In this document: piece by piece, positions 42,845-57,804 of the stretch
Numbering within the stretch: position 1 is the stretch's first letter
How the letters are laid out: every line of letters begins with the position of its first letter
Assembly (NCBI GenBank): GCA_029216955.1
Contig: JANAVB010004000.1
Span: 4,357,038 to 4,421,037 of the forward strand
Source of the DNA: Iris pallida
Taxonomy: Eukaryota > Streptophyta > Magnoliopsida > Asparagales > Iridaceae
Reading direction: 5' to 3'
DNA length: 64,000 nucleotides
Notes under the pieces: generated by a model
What the model saw: only the letters and a program-made list of their open reading frames with translations
Told to the model about the DNA's origin: nothing
The model's database searches: none
Program-made: the position numbers and the translations under genes

Positions 42845-44520
42845 CTAACTGATAAGTAGTGTCAATAAATTCAAGACGAATATCCCCTTTTGTTGATGGT
42901 CACGAAGAAAATGATGTCTAATTTCAATGTGCTTCGTGCGTGAGTGACAAATCGGATTTTTCGTGAGATTGATCGAGCTAGTGTTATCCCATTTTATAGG
43001 GATACAAGTATGAGAAATGCCATAATCTATGAGTGTTTGTGACATCCAAAGAATTTGTGCACAACAGCAACCGGCCGCAATATACTCGGCCTCAGTGGTT
43101 GAAAGAGGAACAGAATTTTGTTTCTTACTAAACCACGATACCAAGGATTTTCCAAGGAATTGACATGTGCTGCTAGTGCTTTTTCGATCAATCTTACAGC
43201 CGACAAAATCTGCATCTGAGAAGCCGTGAAGCTCAAAGGATGAAGATTTCGGATACCAAAGGCCCATGTTCACGGTGCCTTTGAGATACCGAAAAATACG
43301 CTTTACGGCACATAAGTACGACTCCTTTGGATTTACCTGATATCGTGCACAAAGACAAACACTAAACATGATATCAGGACGACTAGCAGTTAGATAAAGT
43401 AAACTACCAATCATACCTCGATACTTACGAATGTCAACCGATGTGCCATCTTCATTATTGTCAAGCTTTGTCGTTGTTGCCATAGGAGTCCTCATTGATT
43501 TGGATGAGTCAAGTTTAAAACGCTTGAGGAGATCCTTTGTATATTTTGCTTGATTGATGAAGGTCCCTTTGGGTCCTTGTTTGATTTGTAAGCCCAAAAG
43601 AATGATAGTTCACCCATTATGCTCATTTCAAATTCTTGTTGCATAACTTTAGCAAATTCTACACAAAGTATATTGTTAGTAGAACCAAAAATAATGTCAT
43701 CGACATAAATTTGGACCAATAAAAGAGTGCCACTATGGGATTTGATAAAAAGTGTTGTGTCGACTTTACCCTTAGAAAAATTGTGTGAAACAAGAAAGGA
43801 GCTAAGGCGCTCATACCAAGCACGGGGAGCTTGTTTGAGGCCATAAAGGGCTTTGTGGAGTTTGAACACGTGATTAGGAAATTGAAAGTCTTCAAAGCCA
43901 GGAGGTTGTTTTACATAAACTTCCTCTTTAATAATACCATTTAGAAAATCACTCTTAACATCCATTTGAAAGAGTTTAAAATTATCAAAATAAGCAAAAG
44001 CACATAGCATACGAATGGATTCAAGACGAGCAACCGGAGCATGGGTTTCGTCGTAGTCAATACCTTCCTCTTGGTTATAGCCTTGAGCAACCAATCGGGC
44101 TTTGTTACGAGTCACTAACCCATCTTCATTAAGTTTATTCCGAAACACCCATTTAGTTCCAATAAAGGGGTGATTGCTAGGTTTTGGGACAAGTTCCCAA
44201 ACCTTGTTTCGCTCAAATTGATTTAGCTCTTCTTGCATCGCTATCATCCAAAATTCATCAAGAAAGACATCATTAACATTTTTAGGCTCTATTTGAGAGA
44301 TAAAAGCCACGTTTGTACAAAGATCACGAGTGGAGGATCTAGTGCTAACACTGGAGGAAGGATCCCCAATGATATGTTCCTTAGGATGATTGGTGACAAA
44401 TCTCCATTCTTTTGGAAGATCCTTTTGAGGAGGCTCGAGAGGTGGAGACTCTTTTGTTGGAGGAGTCACAACTTCATTGTTAGATGAAGAAGGACGATCT
44501 CCAATAGAGGAGTTCTCCAA
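42845..44520 (-). pseudogene. pol: TE7 reverse transcriptase and RNase H
   Basis: The RT frame runs from the start of the ORF through WVFRNKLNEDGLVTRNKARL, YDETHAPVARLESIRML, FQMDVKSDFLNG and ALYGLKQAPRAWYERL to the intact catalytic motif YVDDIIFGST. A frameshift occurs near 43597-43492. The second frame carries RNase H (YRGMIGSLLYLTASRPDI, GFSDADFVGCKIDRKSTS, STTEAEYIAAGCC). Domain order is as in Ty1/copia Sireviruses. Only one or two disruptions are visible, so this is a much younger copy than the gypsy elements around it. Confidence 0.93.
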
Positions 44521-45629
44521 ACCAAACGTGATGTCATCAATATCATCGAAAAAAGAGAATGTAGAAGAGTTAAGTTCATTAAAAGAGACATTGATTGACT
44601 CTTCGACAACAAGACTTCTTTTATTAAAAATACGAAAACCTTTACTATGAGTAGAGTATCCAAGGAATATTCCTTTATAGGCTTTTTTTCAAACTTGCCT
44701 TGGTTATCCTTGGTATTCAAAATAAAACAATTACAACCAAAAACTTTAAAATATTCAATAGAGGGAATTTTGTCAAACCAAAGCTCATAAGGAGTCTTCT
44801 TAGAAATAGGTCTAATCAAGACCCTATTTATAACATGACATGCCGTGTTAACGGCTTCCACCCAAAAATATTAGGGGAGCTTATATTGGTTTAACATAAC
44901 CCGGGCCATATCACCAAGGGCTCTATTCTTTCTCTCCACAACACCATTTTGTTGAGGAGTTCGTGGACAAGCAAAATCATGTCCAAAACCATTCTTTTTA
45001 CAAAATCTTTTGAAATCGGCATTGTTAAATTCTCCTCCATGATCACTTCTAATCTTGTTAATAGAAAAACCTTTCTTATTTTGAACACGTTTACAAAAAG
45101 TAACAAATTAACGAAAAGTATCACTTTTGCAAGCAAGAAAAATAACCCAAGTAAATCTCGAAAAATCATCAACCAAAATAAAAGCATAAAGCTTGCCTCC
45201 AAGACTAGCAGCTCTACTAGGACCAAAAAGATCCATATGAATAAGTTGAAGAGGTCTAGAGGTACTCACAGAGTTGATGGATTTGAAGGATGACTTGGTC
45301 AACTTACTCTTCTCGCATCCTTCACACACTATATCCTTTTTGAACGGGATACTTGGGAGTCCTCTTACGAGCTTCTTGGTAGCAAGACGAGAAATGGTAT
45401 CCATGTTGGCGTGTCCGAGCCTCATGTGCCAAAGCCAACTATCATCATTCTTAGCAACTAAGCATCTGTCATTGTTAGTGTCTTCGACAAGATATAAAAC
45501 ATAGATATTATTTTCTCTAATGCCTTCATAAACGATAGATCCACTTGAACTATCGGTAATGAAACATTTGAGCTTAACAAACTTGATATCATAACCATTA
45601 TCGGTAAGATGACTAATACTAAAAAGATT
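44466..45629 (-). pseudogene. pol: TE7 integrase, in several frames
   Basis: The N-terminal zinc-binding part shows MRLGHANMDTI and CEGCEKSKLTKSSF. The core begins LIHMDLFGPS and FILVDDFSRFTWVIFL, continues across a frame change (about 45110) to the PRTPQQNGVVERKNR-type stretch on the minus strand near 44960, then, after a stop near 44870, YFWVEAVNTACHVINRVLI and TPYELWFDKIPS. The disrupted frames overlap the RT frame start. Confidence 0.88.
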
Positions 45630-45851
45630 TTATTTAAGATTAGTAACACGACACACATTCTTAATACAAGGAAACGGAGGGGAACCGATATTACCATTTC
45701 CTATAATGTGACCTTTAAGATTATTACCAAAGGAGACGTGTCCTTTCTTCTTCATCGATAGCGTTGTAAATAATGAAGCATCTCCGGTCATGTGCCGTGA
45801 ACAGCCACTATCGAGAATCCACTTGCTTCTAGCATGAGAAGGACTCTTCAC
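45630..45851 (-). CDS. pol: TE7 aspartic protease region
   Basis: WILDSGCSRHMTGD carries the DSG catalytic motif, followed by VSFGNNLKGHIIGNGNIGS. This is the copia-type protease that processes gag-pol. The frame ends at a stop at 45630. It overlaps the gag frame end by about 20 bases, so translation would need a frameshift. Confidence 0.85.
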   Translation of the reverse strand: MKSPSHARSKWILDSGCSRHMTGDASLFTTLSMKKKGHVSFGNNLKGHIIGNGNIGSPPFPCIKNVCRVTNLK

Positions 45852-47727
45852 CTACAACATAAGTTGAAGATGAACATTTTGGTACCCATGATCGTATGGG
45901 TCCTTGAGTGTTAGTCTTAGGAACCCACTTAAAAACTTTCTTATCCACTAGTTTTCTTGTATGACAATAATTGGTCGTATGTCCAAGCAAGCCATAGTAG
46001 TTGCAAATCATATAGGATTTAGAAGAAGATGTATGAGTAACATGCATATGTAAATCTCTAGTACGAAGAGTTCTATCATTAGTATTATGATGATGATAAT
46101 AAAAAGCATGATGCGAAGTATTTTTCTTAACAAATGGTCCTTTCCTTGTGTTAGAGAAGGACTTATGTGTAGTGTTCATGTAAGAAGTATGCCTAGCATT
46201 GTGATGAGTGTGGAGGTGTCTTGGAGTATGCATGTGAGAAGTGTTCTTATTACCTAGTTTCTTACTATGTACAAGAAGATCATTATACTTAATAGAAGTA
46301 TCATATTCTCTCCTATTAGCATCTTGAACCTTATGCATAGCAAATTCATAAGCCTTTCTCATGGATTGAATCTCATCATCCTTTTTCTTGATGGTGACAA
46401 GGGATTCTTGAAACTTGAGTCGCAAAGACTCTATTTCAACCATGTCAGAGGCAGGAGATTTCCCCTTTACATCAATAATGATGCTTGAGAGTCTCTCTAC
46501 TTCAAGTTGAAGAGCATCAACCTCTTTTAGAGATTTCTTGTATTTATTCCTAACACCTTTGTGCTCTTCATGTAGTTCAAGGATAGCTTTCTCCAAGTCA
46601 TCATAAGTAAGAGTATTGAAGGAGAGATCATCAAGTACCTCATCGGTTGCCATGAGACAGACATTGGCATTGTATTTGCACTCTTTGTCATTGTCGGAGT
46701 CGCTTGCGTCACTCTCACACCAAATGCTTGTGTTGGCAAATTTTTTGGAGGACGAGCTTCCTTTGCTAGGCTTCTCGTACTTTCTTGAGTCGTTTCTTAT
46801 CATAGGACAGTCTCTCTTGATGTGTCCAGTTCTTCTGCATTGATAGCATGTCGGATCTTCCTCATCGTCCCATCTGAAGTGGTTGGCTTTGTTGGATTTT
46901 AGGAACTTTCGGAAGTGCTTAGCTATGAGAGCTATTTCTTCATCATCGTCCGACTCGTTGTCGTCGGAGCTATCCTTGGAGTAGGACTTTGTAACTTTGA
47001 GAGCAAGAGACTTCTCCTTCTTTTTGGCCTTCTTCTTTTCCTTCTCTTGTATGGAAGATTCCTTTTGATCTTTCATATCGAGTTCATGAGTCATTAGCTT
47101 TCCCATGATGGTCTCAAGGTTCATGACTGTCAGGTCGTTCCCTCAATGATTGCAGTAGCTTTAGGACTCCATCCTTTTGTTAATCCTTTAAGGATTTTTC
47201 TGATCTTTTCGTGAGCAGGATACTCCTTACCAAGAAAAAAAAAGATTAATAATATCACCAAAACGAGTAAACATGCAAGTAATAGACTCATCATGTTTCA
47301 TCTTAAAGGACTCATATTCTTGCGTGAGTCTACTAATCTTGGATTCCTTTACTTGTGATGTACCCTCGTGTGTGACTTCAAGTAACTTCCAAATCTCATT
47401 GGAAGTCTTGCAAGTAGAAATTCTATTGAATTCACTACTATCGAGAGCACAATAACGAGCGTTCATAGCCTTGGCATCTCGACTAGCAAGCTTCTTGGTG
47501 TTTTCAGAAAGTATGTCCCTAAGGGTGTCAGATGCAACATCCTCAATAACTCTGGAAGGAGTAGGGAGACCATTTATCACATAATCCCATAAATCGAAAT
47601 CTATGGACTTCAGATAAATGCTCATCCTAATCTTCCAGTAGTTATAGTTGGTTCCATCAAATAGGAGAGGCCTATTTGTGGAGTGTCCCTCATTGTGGAA
47701 GGTGTTGATACTAGGGCTAGTGGTCAT
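45829..47727 (-). pseudogene. gag: TE7 gag, frameshifted once
   Basis: It starts MTTSPSINTFHNEGHS (47727) with FDGTNYNYWKIRMSIYLKSI and WDYVINGLPTPS, the Sirevirus UBN2-type gag. The frame breaks next to an A run at 47228-47240 and again near 47130, then continues MNLETIMGKLMTHELD, a Lys-rich block, knuckle CYQCRRTGHIKRDC, a coiled-coil-like stretch (DALQLEVERLSSIIIDV) and a His-rich C-terminus with a degenerate knuckle CNYYGLLGHTTNYC (second Cys replaced by Tyr). Two knuckles with a long coiled coil between them fit Sireviruses. Confidence 0.92.
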
Positions 47728-47767
47728 GGATTACTCAAAGGGTATAAATCCAAATCAAGAGAACAAA

Positions 47768-47779
47768 GCTCTGATACCA
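47768..47779 (-). other. TE7 primer-binding site
   Basis: The minus strand reads TGGTATCAGAGC two bases after the 5' LTR end, complementary to the 3' end of plant initiator-Met tRNA. Confidence 0.95.
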
Positions 47780-47781
47780 AT

Positions 47782-49128
47782 TGTAGAACCCTAGAGGGGG
47801 GTGAATAGGGAAATAAAAAATAACTTGATCATAAGAAGCAATATATGACAAATAAAAAGATAGAGTAAGAAGATCAAACACAAGATATATCCCGGTATCC
47901 TCGCTTGACGCAATCCAGTCCCGGAACTCTCTCCGGCTTAAATCTACTATTTAATAAAATAGTACACACGAGTTTGGATCCGAAGAACTCGCCAACTTCA
48001 ACACGAGTTTGGATCCGAAGAACTCGCCAACTTCAACACATGAGTTTTCTTACGAAGGCTCGCCAACTTCAAAGAAATGAGAAGAGAACTTGTTGATCTT
48101 CTAACACTTGAAGATCGAAAATTACAACTCTTAATAACTCTAGCACTTTGGGAGAGGATGACAATTAAAGCTTGGTAGAGTATTAATGGTGGAGCTCTTG
48201 GTAGTTTGGAAAATTTATGGCAAGAGTTGGTGAAAGCTTCAAGAGAGAAGGCTTTCATTTATAGAGAAACCAAGAGTAGGTAGCATTTAATGCTCCTGGA
48301 TACAGCCTGACCGGCATACCGTCGGTATACCGGTCAAATAGTAACGGTCATATTAATATCCGTTGGGAGCATTTAATGCTGCCATTAATGCAGTCTAAGC
48401 CATTCAAAAATCAAATTTCGTAAGTCGGTATACCGTCGGTATGCCACGGTATACCGATGTGTGTCACAGAACATTTTTGTAATAAATAAAATGGTATACC
48501 GTCGGTATGCCGGAGCATACCGTTGGTATGCCGAAGTTTTGTCACAGAAAGTTCTATAGCTCACAAAACGGTATGCCGTCGGTATGTCGGAGTATACCGT
48601 CGGCATTTCGACGATTATCACATAACGTTTTTGAGGCAAACAAAATGGTATACCGTCGGTATGCCGGAGCATACCATCGATATTCCGATGTTTGTTACAG
48701 AACATTTTTGTGGTCCACAAAACGGTATACCGTCGGTATGCCGGAGCATACCGTCGGTATGCCGTCATTTCTCACCGAAGGTTTGTGGACAATAAAACAG
48801 TATACCGCCGGTATGCCAGAGCATACCGCCGGTATGCCGATCTATAAGATATTGATTTTTGACTTTAAGAAGAGAAAGCTTTTAGTATGTCATCCAACCT
48901 TAAGTGTTTAAAGAAAGACCTAGACCTTGTATAGATCCGAAATCATACAGTGTAGGAAGCCGTCTATGCAAGGAGCATCGGTCTTTACTTCAGTCTTCAA
49001 GGCTATGGATGGAAAACTTGAATGAACAGACTTTATGTAGTAGAGCTTCTGAAATGATATCAATCTGAAAACAGAGAAAACTAAACTACGAAGATGCTGT
49101 TAATATTATCAAAATAAATGTGCCAACA
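47782..49128 (-). repeat. TE7 5' LTR
   Basis: 1347 bp, pairing with 35284-40626 without TE8. It carries the GGTATACCG array at 48300-48845, about 285-830 bases from its sense start. A 34-bp GAGTTTGGATCCGAAGAACT-containing duplication (47968-48030) is present in both copies. Confidence 0.95.
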
Positions 49129-49133
49129 GGTTA

Positions 49134-50498
49134 CTCGGCATCTATTGTCTCAATCATTCAAACAAGAAACAGTAATAGAGAACATATAAGATAAATCAGT
49201 AAGGCATCCCAAACACTCAGTCAAAATGTTCTTGAGGTCTGGCTTTACAAAATATAGCCAGATGATATAGCAAAGTATACACAATTATTATCAGCTGCAG
49301 TCTGACTTAGTTACAATTATGTAGAAGTAAGTACAAGACAATCCGACTAACATGTCGGTGCCAAGCGGCAAAATATAAAGTAAGTAGCAAAACGAACGAA
49401 GAAGTAAGGAACCTACTCGTGTCCTCCTGCGATTATCCCTCTAGTGTTGACCTTCTTGGAGGTAGAAGTAAGCTGATTCCTCGGGAACTGGCTCTAAATT
49501 TGGCCATGCAAAACTAGAAAGATTAGACCTCTAATAGCAAGTACCACAAGGAAGCACGACATGAGAATCAAAACCAGTGATAAGAATTAAGAATATAATA
49601 ATTAGTCTCCGCTTGCTACTAGGATTCATATAACATCACGACACTTCAAACCAACTTCCTAACCAAACAAGGACAGAAGTTGACCCCTCATGTCCTGATA
49701 TTCTGATCATCTCGATAGTTAACAGAGTAGGTACAGTACACAAACAAATCAATTTAAGTGGCCATGTAACTACTACGGCTTGCTATTGTAAGTTCCAAGT
49801 TACCTTGGAAGTATGCAATAAGGATTCCTTAGTTCTTACTATGTACAAGCAAGGCTAGTCTACCCAATCAATCAATTGTGCCAATCATAAATTTAAACGA
49901 GTCCCAGCGGGACGCCCGTCATCAATATACAATAAGTAAATATAAGCAGATACCGCTCCCTGCCCATGTGGCAGATTTGCAGTATCTGTAAAAACCAGCC
50001 GACATGTCGGAACAATAATTATCCCAAGGATGGCTGCCATGTAAGAACTCGGGAATCCATTCTCTCCATGCAATCGTTATTTTATTTAACTCAGTAGTCT
50101 CTATGTTAAGTGAAATCCCTTGCCGTGGATCATGGTCATTCAGAATGAGAACTTCTGTACAGAGTACGTTATGCATAACTCTACAACGATGCCCGTGCGG
50201 TAAGGTTGTAGGTCTTACATAGCGTAATGCAACAATCAAACCTAGCTACGGAATAATCATGCCTTGACTGTAAAGTACACATGTCGCTTTTGTAGAAAAT
50301 TAGTTGAAGCCTGCACGCGTCCATATGCCAATGTTCGGGATTGGCTAGTCGATTGCAATGGTTCATAGTTAATATGAACGTGTCTCATTCAGTTTCAGTA
50401 AGACGACTAGCCAGTCTCTTTAGTTCCAACTAAGAATGCATGATCAATCATTTAGTCAAGATAACAATCCATGTCAATTCGTGTCAAGGCATGAAAGT
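49134..50498 (-). repeat. TE6 5' LTR, part 2
   Basis: It resumes the LTR interrupted by TE7. Its landmarks line up with the TE11 LTR: TATTGTCTCAATC, AAGGCATCCCAAA, CCTCTAGTGTTGACC and ATTCCTCGGGAACTGGCTC (compare GATCCTCGGGAGCTGCTCC near 59610). No gene is seen. It is cut on the right by TE9. Confidence 0.75.
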
Positions 50499-53906
<3,408 letters not shown>

Positions 53907-54451
53907 AATCTACCCTCCTTAAAAAAAATTCATCCTCGAAATTGAATGAGAACTAACACAACAATCATGAATTGAACAAGGAAGGAAAAGAAAATTTTTT
54001 ACCTCAAGGCTCGAAGAGATATGGGAATCGCTCCCGCATGTCGTCCTCCCTCTCCCAGGTAGACTCACCTGGAGAGTGGTGTCTCCATGCAACGCGAACC
54101 AAGGGAATGACCTGGTTCCGGAGCACCTTCTCTCTTCGGTCCAAGATCTCCACCGGCCTCTCAAAGAAACACTCTGCCCCTTGCAAACATTCTTAACTAG
54201 GATGATGCCATTCCAGTCATAATCTTGCAAGTCCTACCAAGATACTCAGCAATGATATTGTGCCTAAGAGCAAAAAAACAGACACAAAACTGTGCGTAGC
54301 ACCAGAATCAAATAAGGCCAAAGCTGGAAAAGAATCGAGCAGAATAGAACCTGCGACAACATTCGCAATAGGCTCCATCTCCTCGGCTGCAAGGGCAAAG
54401 GCTCTACCCTGACCACCCCTCTGCTGGCGGTACTGAACAAACTGCTGCTGC
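53907..54451 (-). pseudogene. pol: TE9 internal region collapsed: protease joined to pol tail
   Basis: The polypurine tract TAAGGAGGGTAGATT is at 53907-53921. The pol end (RPVEILDRREKVLRNQVIPL, HHSPGESTWEREDDMRERFP) occupies 54004-54165. Directly beyond, a protease/nucleocapsid-linker fragment with ALFDSGATHSFVS (DSGA at 54298-54309), EEMEPIANVVAGSILL and a Gln-rich QQQFVQYRQQRGGQGR runs to 54451. About 2.5 kb of RT-RNase H-integrase is deleted between them. Confidence 0.85.
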
Positions 54452-54797
54452 TAGGTATATAGGGCCATTTGATATTCTGGAGCGAGTAGGAGATGTGTCC
54501 TATCGTCTCGTACTTCTACCGTCGCTAAGCGAGGTGCATGACGTGTTCCATGTATCCCAATTACGACGGTATATCCCGGACCCGAGCCATATCCTAGATC
54601 ATTCGGAATTGGTTGTTGGTACCAACCTTTCGTATGAGGAGAGGCCCGTGTCTATATTGGACCGGAGAGAGAAGATCCTCAAGAACAAGACTATCAAGTT
54701 AGTCCGGGTTGCTTGGGGTCATCACTCTTTGGGGGAGTCAACATGGAAGCGTGAGGATGATATCCGATCGCGATATCCCGACTTGTTTGACTCGTGA
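54452..54797 (+). pseudogene. pol: TE10 pol tail (integrase end and chromodomain)
   Basis: After one stop, [18 protein letters not shown] leads into [40 protein letters not shown] and [20 protein letters not shown], stop at 54797. It is almost identical in protein to the TE11 pol end but on the opposite strand. The left edge is an abrupt head-to-head join with TE9. Confidence 0.9.
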
Positions 54798-54955
54798 GGT
54801 ATAATGTCTTTCTTATGCCTTATGCCTTCGATTCCTTGCTTGCATGATTGACTGATTGTCTAGTACAGCTTGCTTGTTATTAGTATAGCTTGTTATTGCC
54901 CCTCTAGCCTCTTGATTAAATTCCGAGGACAGAATTCTTTTAAGGTGGGTAGAGT
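54798..54955 (+). other. TE10 post-pol spacer and polypurine tract
   Basis: A TTGATTAAATTCCGAGGACA segment then TTTTAAGGTGGGTAGAGT (54938-54955) precede the LTR. This equals, in inverted form, the region before the TE11 LTR. Confidence 0.85.
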
Positions 54956-57626
54956 TGTAATACCTGTTGTCCGTATTACGTATTTTTGGAATACATGTAC
55001 GTATTTTATTCTGTATTACATGATTTCTTGTTTAGCTTGCATCTTAGCTTGGTTATTTCTTGGCTTGGTTCGGTTTTCTTTGGTCTATCATGAACCATGG
55101 ATGAACCCCCTACCTACCACCATCTTTGATATTTATTGTCATTTCTTCTTTCTCTCTCTTCATTACTCATCTTCTTCTTCCTCATTTACTTCTTACCTAC
55201 CAGAGAGAGAAGAGAGAGGTCTAGGCAAGTGCAACTTGCTTTATGGAGGAACTCCGATTTTATTGCTTCATTCTTTTCCTTACAGTATTTTAACATACTT
55301 TAGAACTTGGCCTTTTCACTTTCCATGGCTAGATTCTTGTAGATCTATATTTACTTTATTTTCAGATTTTTGGGTTTTGATCTACTTAATCTTGTTATTT
55401 CCTAGTTTTGATGGTTCCATGTTGTAGAGAATCTCGTTCTACCCTATTTTGACCTATGGAAGTTCGGATTTGGGCTCCGGATGATAGAGTTATGCAGCTT
55501 GGAAGCCATGGCTTATGGTGTACTTCTTCTCGGAAATTTGGAGAAGAAGCACAGTTCCGAGCCGCATGATAGCACTTGACCGCATGAATATTCATGCGGC
55601 AAGTCAGCTTCGAAACCGCATACAGTATCAACTGGACTTGACCGCATGACAAGTTCATGCGGCAAGTATTTAGTTCGGCCGCATGGGGCCCTTCTTCTCG
55701 AACCGCATATGCACCTTGCTCCCAGCCGCATAGGCATTGCTCCCCGCTGCCGCATGGGACTTTGCCCATCCCGAGCCGCATGAACTCTAATACTCCCGAG
55801 CCGCATAGATCATGATTCCCTTCAGCCGCATGAGACCCCTCCATTCCTGACCGCATAAGCTCCTGCAGCCGCATGCGCCGCACGCCCGCACTGCTTTGAG
55901 ACCGACCTTTCCGAGCCGCATGAACTCGAATTTTGGGCCGCATGAACCCATATCCATTCAGCCGCATGGGTTGTTCTCTTCCAGCCGCATGTGATCATTC
56001 CTGGCCGCATAGGCCTTAGCCGCATGGCTCTTCTATAGCCCTGAATATTGATATTTTATTAAATATTTTACGTCCATTTTATATCCTTACGCCTTTTGTC
56101 ATGAACTTGATAATCATGGATTTGTTTAATATGTTTGGAAATGATACCTGAGCATGACACGATAGTGACCCGTAGTGGTGCACTCTTGACAAGAAAACCT
56201 GACATGACCTGATAGTGGCCCGTCGTGGCGCACTCCTGACAAGAACACTTGACATGATATATCTGATAAGCTGTTGCGACGGCTACCTGATATGACATGA
56301 CCTGTATAATAACATGGACACCGTGGGCGATTGTGCTTGTACAAATAAACCAGTCCTGTCTTACATCATGCCTAGGGAGGGAGCTCCTGAGTACCACGGT
56401 CAGGAGTACCTATTGAAATGGACTAAGGTTAATAACTAGATTAACACATTAGTCATGAAGAGATTTCCCAGCTACAGGCAATCCCGTTACCTGGGCGCGC
56501 CTGGGATCTGTAGCCTGCCGTCGAGTAGGACATATTTCCAGCACACTGTCATGTGTTGCACCTTTCAAGCTACTTAAGGGTACATGCGTTTCCTGGACGG
56601 TGTACCCACCTGAATTCAACCCCTAATTTCGACCTGGGTAACCTGGATGGTCTGCAGGGCTTGTGGCTGTGGAATAATCTCACTGCATCTTGCTAGTAAT
56701 TAGGCCTGTGATAACCCTAGTTAGTTAAAGTATCAAGCCGTAATTCTTGCTTGGCCATGAATGATTGGATGGAGTTTAACCAGTCTAGTCTTGTCCTGAT
56801 CCTGCTCCAGATTGCTATATGACCTGAATGCCTGTATTTATTTTACCGACAAATGGTGAGAATTCCAAGTCCTGTTCAGACGAAGGGTTGCAACCCCGGT
56901 CCTTGTTTGGTTGACGGGTTGTAACCTGGTTATCTGAATAGTTCCATGGTTATCTCGTCGTATATCATCCTGATGTATTTTCTTTATTTCTAGTTTTACC
57001 TTATTTATACTCTTGTGATGATTGCTGGTTTTAGTTCCTAAGTGAAGCTTCCTTTGTGGCACTTGCTCTTTCTGGGGTCTGACCCAGATGGTTTTGTATG
57101 GCCAGATTTCGGAGCAGCTCCAGAGGATCTACCGACCTCCCAGCCAGATGGTGGCCACTAGACGGAACCCTGGCAACGAGTGGGTTTATTTTTGATCTCC
57201 CACTTTATTGTAAAAATATTCTTTTGAGGCGTTTAGCCGACGAGCACCTGTTTAGCTCGATTGTACTTTACTTACTGTCTGCCTACGAGCTGTAACATGA
57301 TTGACAGATCCTAGGGTTGATCATGTATGACTAAACTCTTGCTAGTCCTCACATTTTGTAACGACTAGCTTCATGATCAGCTGAATATGTAATATTTGGG
57401 ATGCCTTATTATTGTATATTTAATGATCATACATCTTGTAACATTTACTTACTTGCTTGTGATTGAGACACTAGGCTTGTTCATGACCATAGGAGACTGT
57501 TGGCTTGTAGTAAACCCTCATGTATCTAGACAGCCGTGACCGTATAGCGAGATGGAATCCATTTCAATATACGTAGCTGGCTATGTCTGCCCCCGCTCTC
57601 CAGTATTCTGGTTCTGGGGCGTGACA
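54956..57626 (+). repeat. TE10 LTR
   Basis: It begins TGTAATACCTG after the polypurine tract and ends GGTTCTGGGGCGTGACA. At 2671 bp it matches the TE11 LTR (2689 bp, inverted) in length, end sequence and landmarks (GGCAAGTGCAACTTGC near 55222; GATTTCGGAGCAGCTCC near 57106). It holds the CCGCATG word array. It has internal element sequence on both sides: pol tail left, gag right. Confidence 0.92.
55561..56027 (+). repeat. CCGCAT(G/A) word array in the TE10 LTR
   Basis: I count 19 direct and 2 inverted copies of CCGCAT, mostly preceded by AG or GG, with spacers of 10-35 unrelated bases. It begins about 605 bases after the LTR start. Confidence 0.92.
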
Positions 57627-57804
57627 TGGTTTAAGTGGTGGCCCATGCAGGTCTTGTAAATCAAGATATGTGAGGGTTTACCGAATAGATGTCTCAATCA
57701 GTATTTATCCTTGATCTCTGCTCGTATCTTCTGAATCCCTGGATTCTTGTCCTGATCATGTGCTTGTATCGTTGATCTGTCCTGGTCCTTCCTTATTGTT
57801 CCCT
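57627..57804 (+). other. TE10 leader with post-LTR box
   Basis: TGGTTTAAGTGGTGGCCCAT follows the LTR end directly, then GCAGGTC and, at about 57689, ATGTCTCAATCAG. There is no initiator-Met primer match. Confidence 0.65.

Larger units (their letters stand above)
35284..49128 (-). mobile_element. TE7: Sirevirus-like Ty1/copia retrotransposon with an extra ORF
   Basis: The LTRs (3' copy 35284-40626, carrying TE8; 5' copy 47782-49128) both start TGTAGAACCCTAGAGGGG and end AATGTGCCAACA on the plus strand. A perfect initiator-Met primer site (47768-47779) and a GGGGGAGAT polypurine tract (40627-40636) fit Sireviruses. Flanks GATTA (35279-35283) and GGTTA (49129-49133) are a four-of-five target duplication. 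The internal order is gag, protease, integrase, RT/RNase H, then an additional ORF in the env-like position. Without TE8 the element is about 9.9 kb. Confidence 0.95.
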
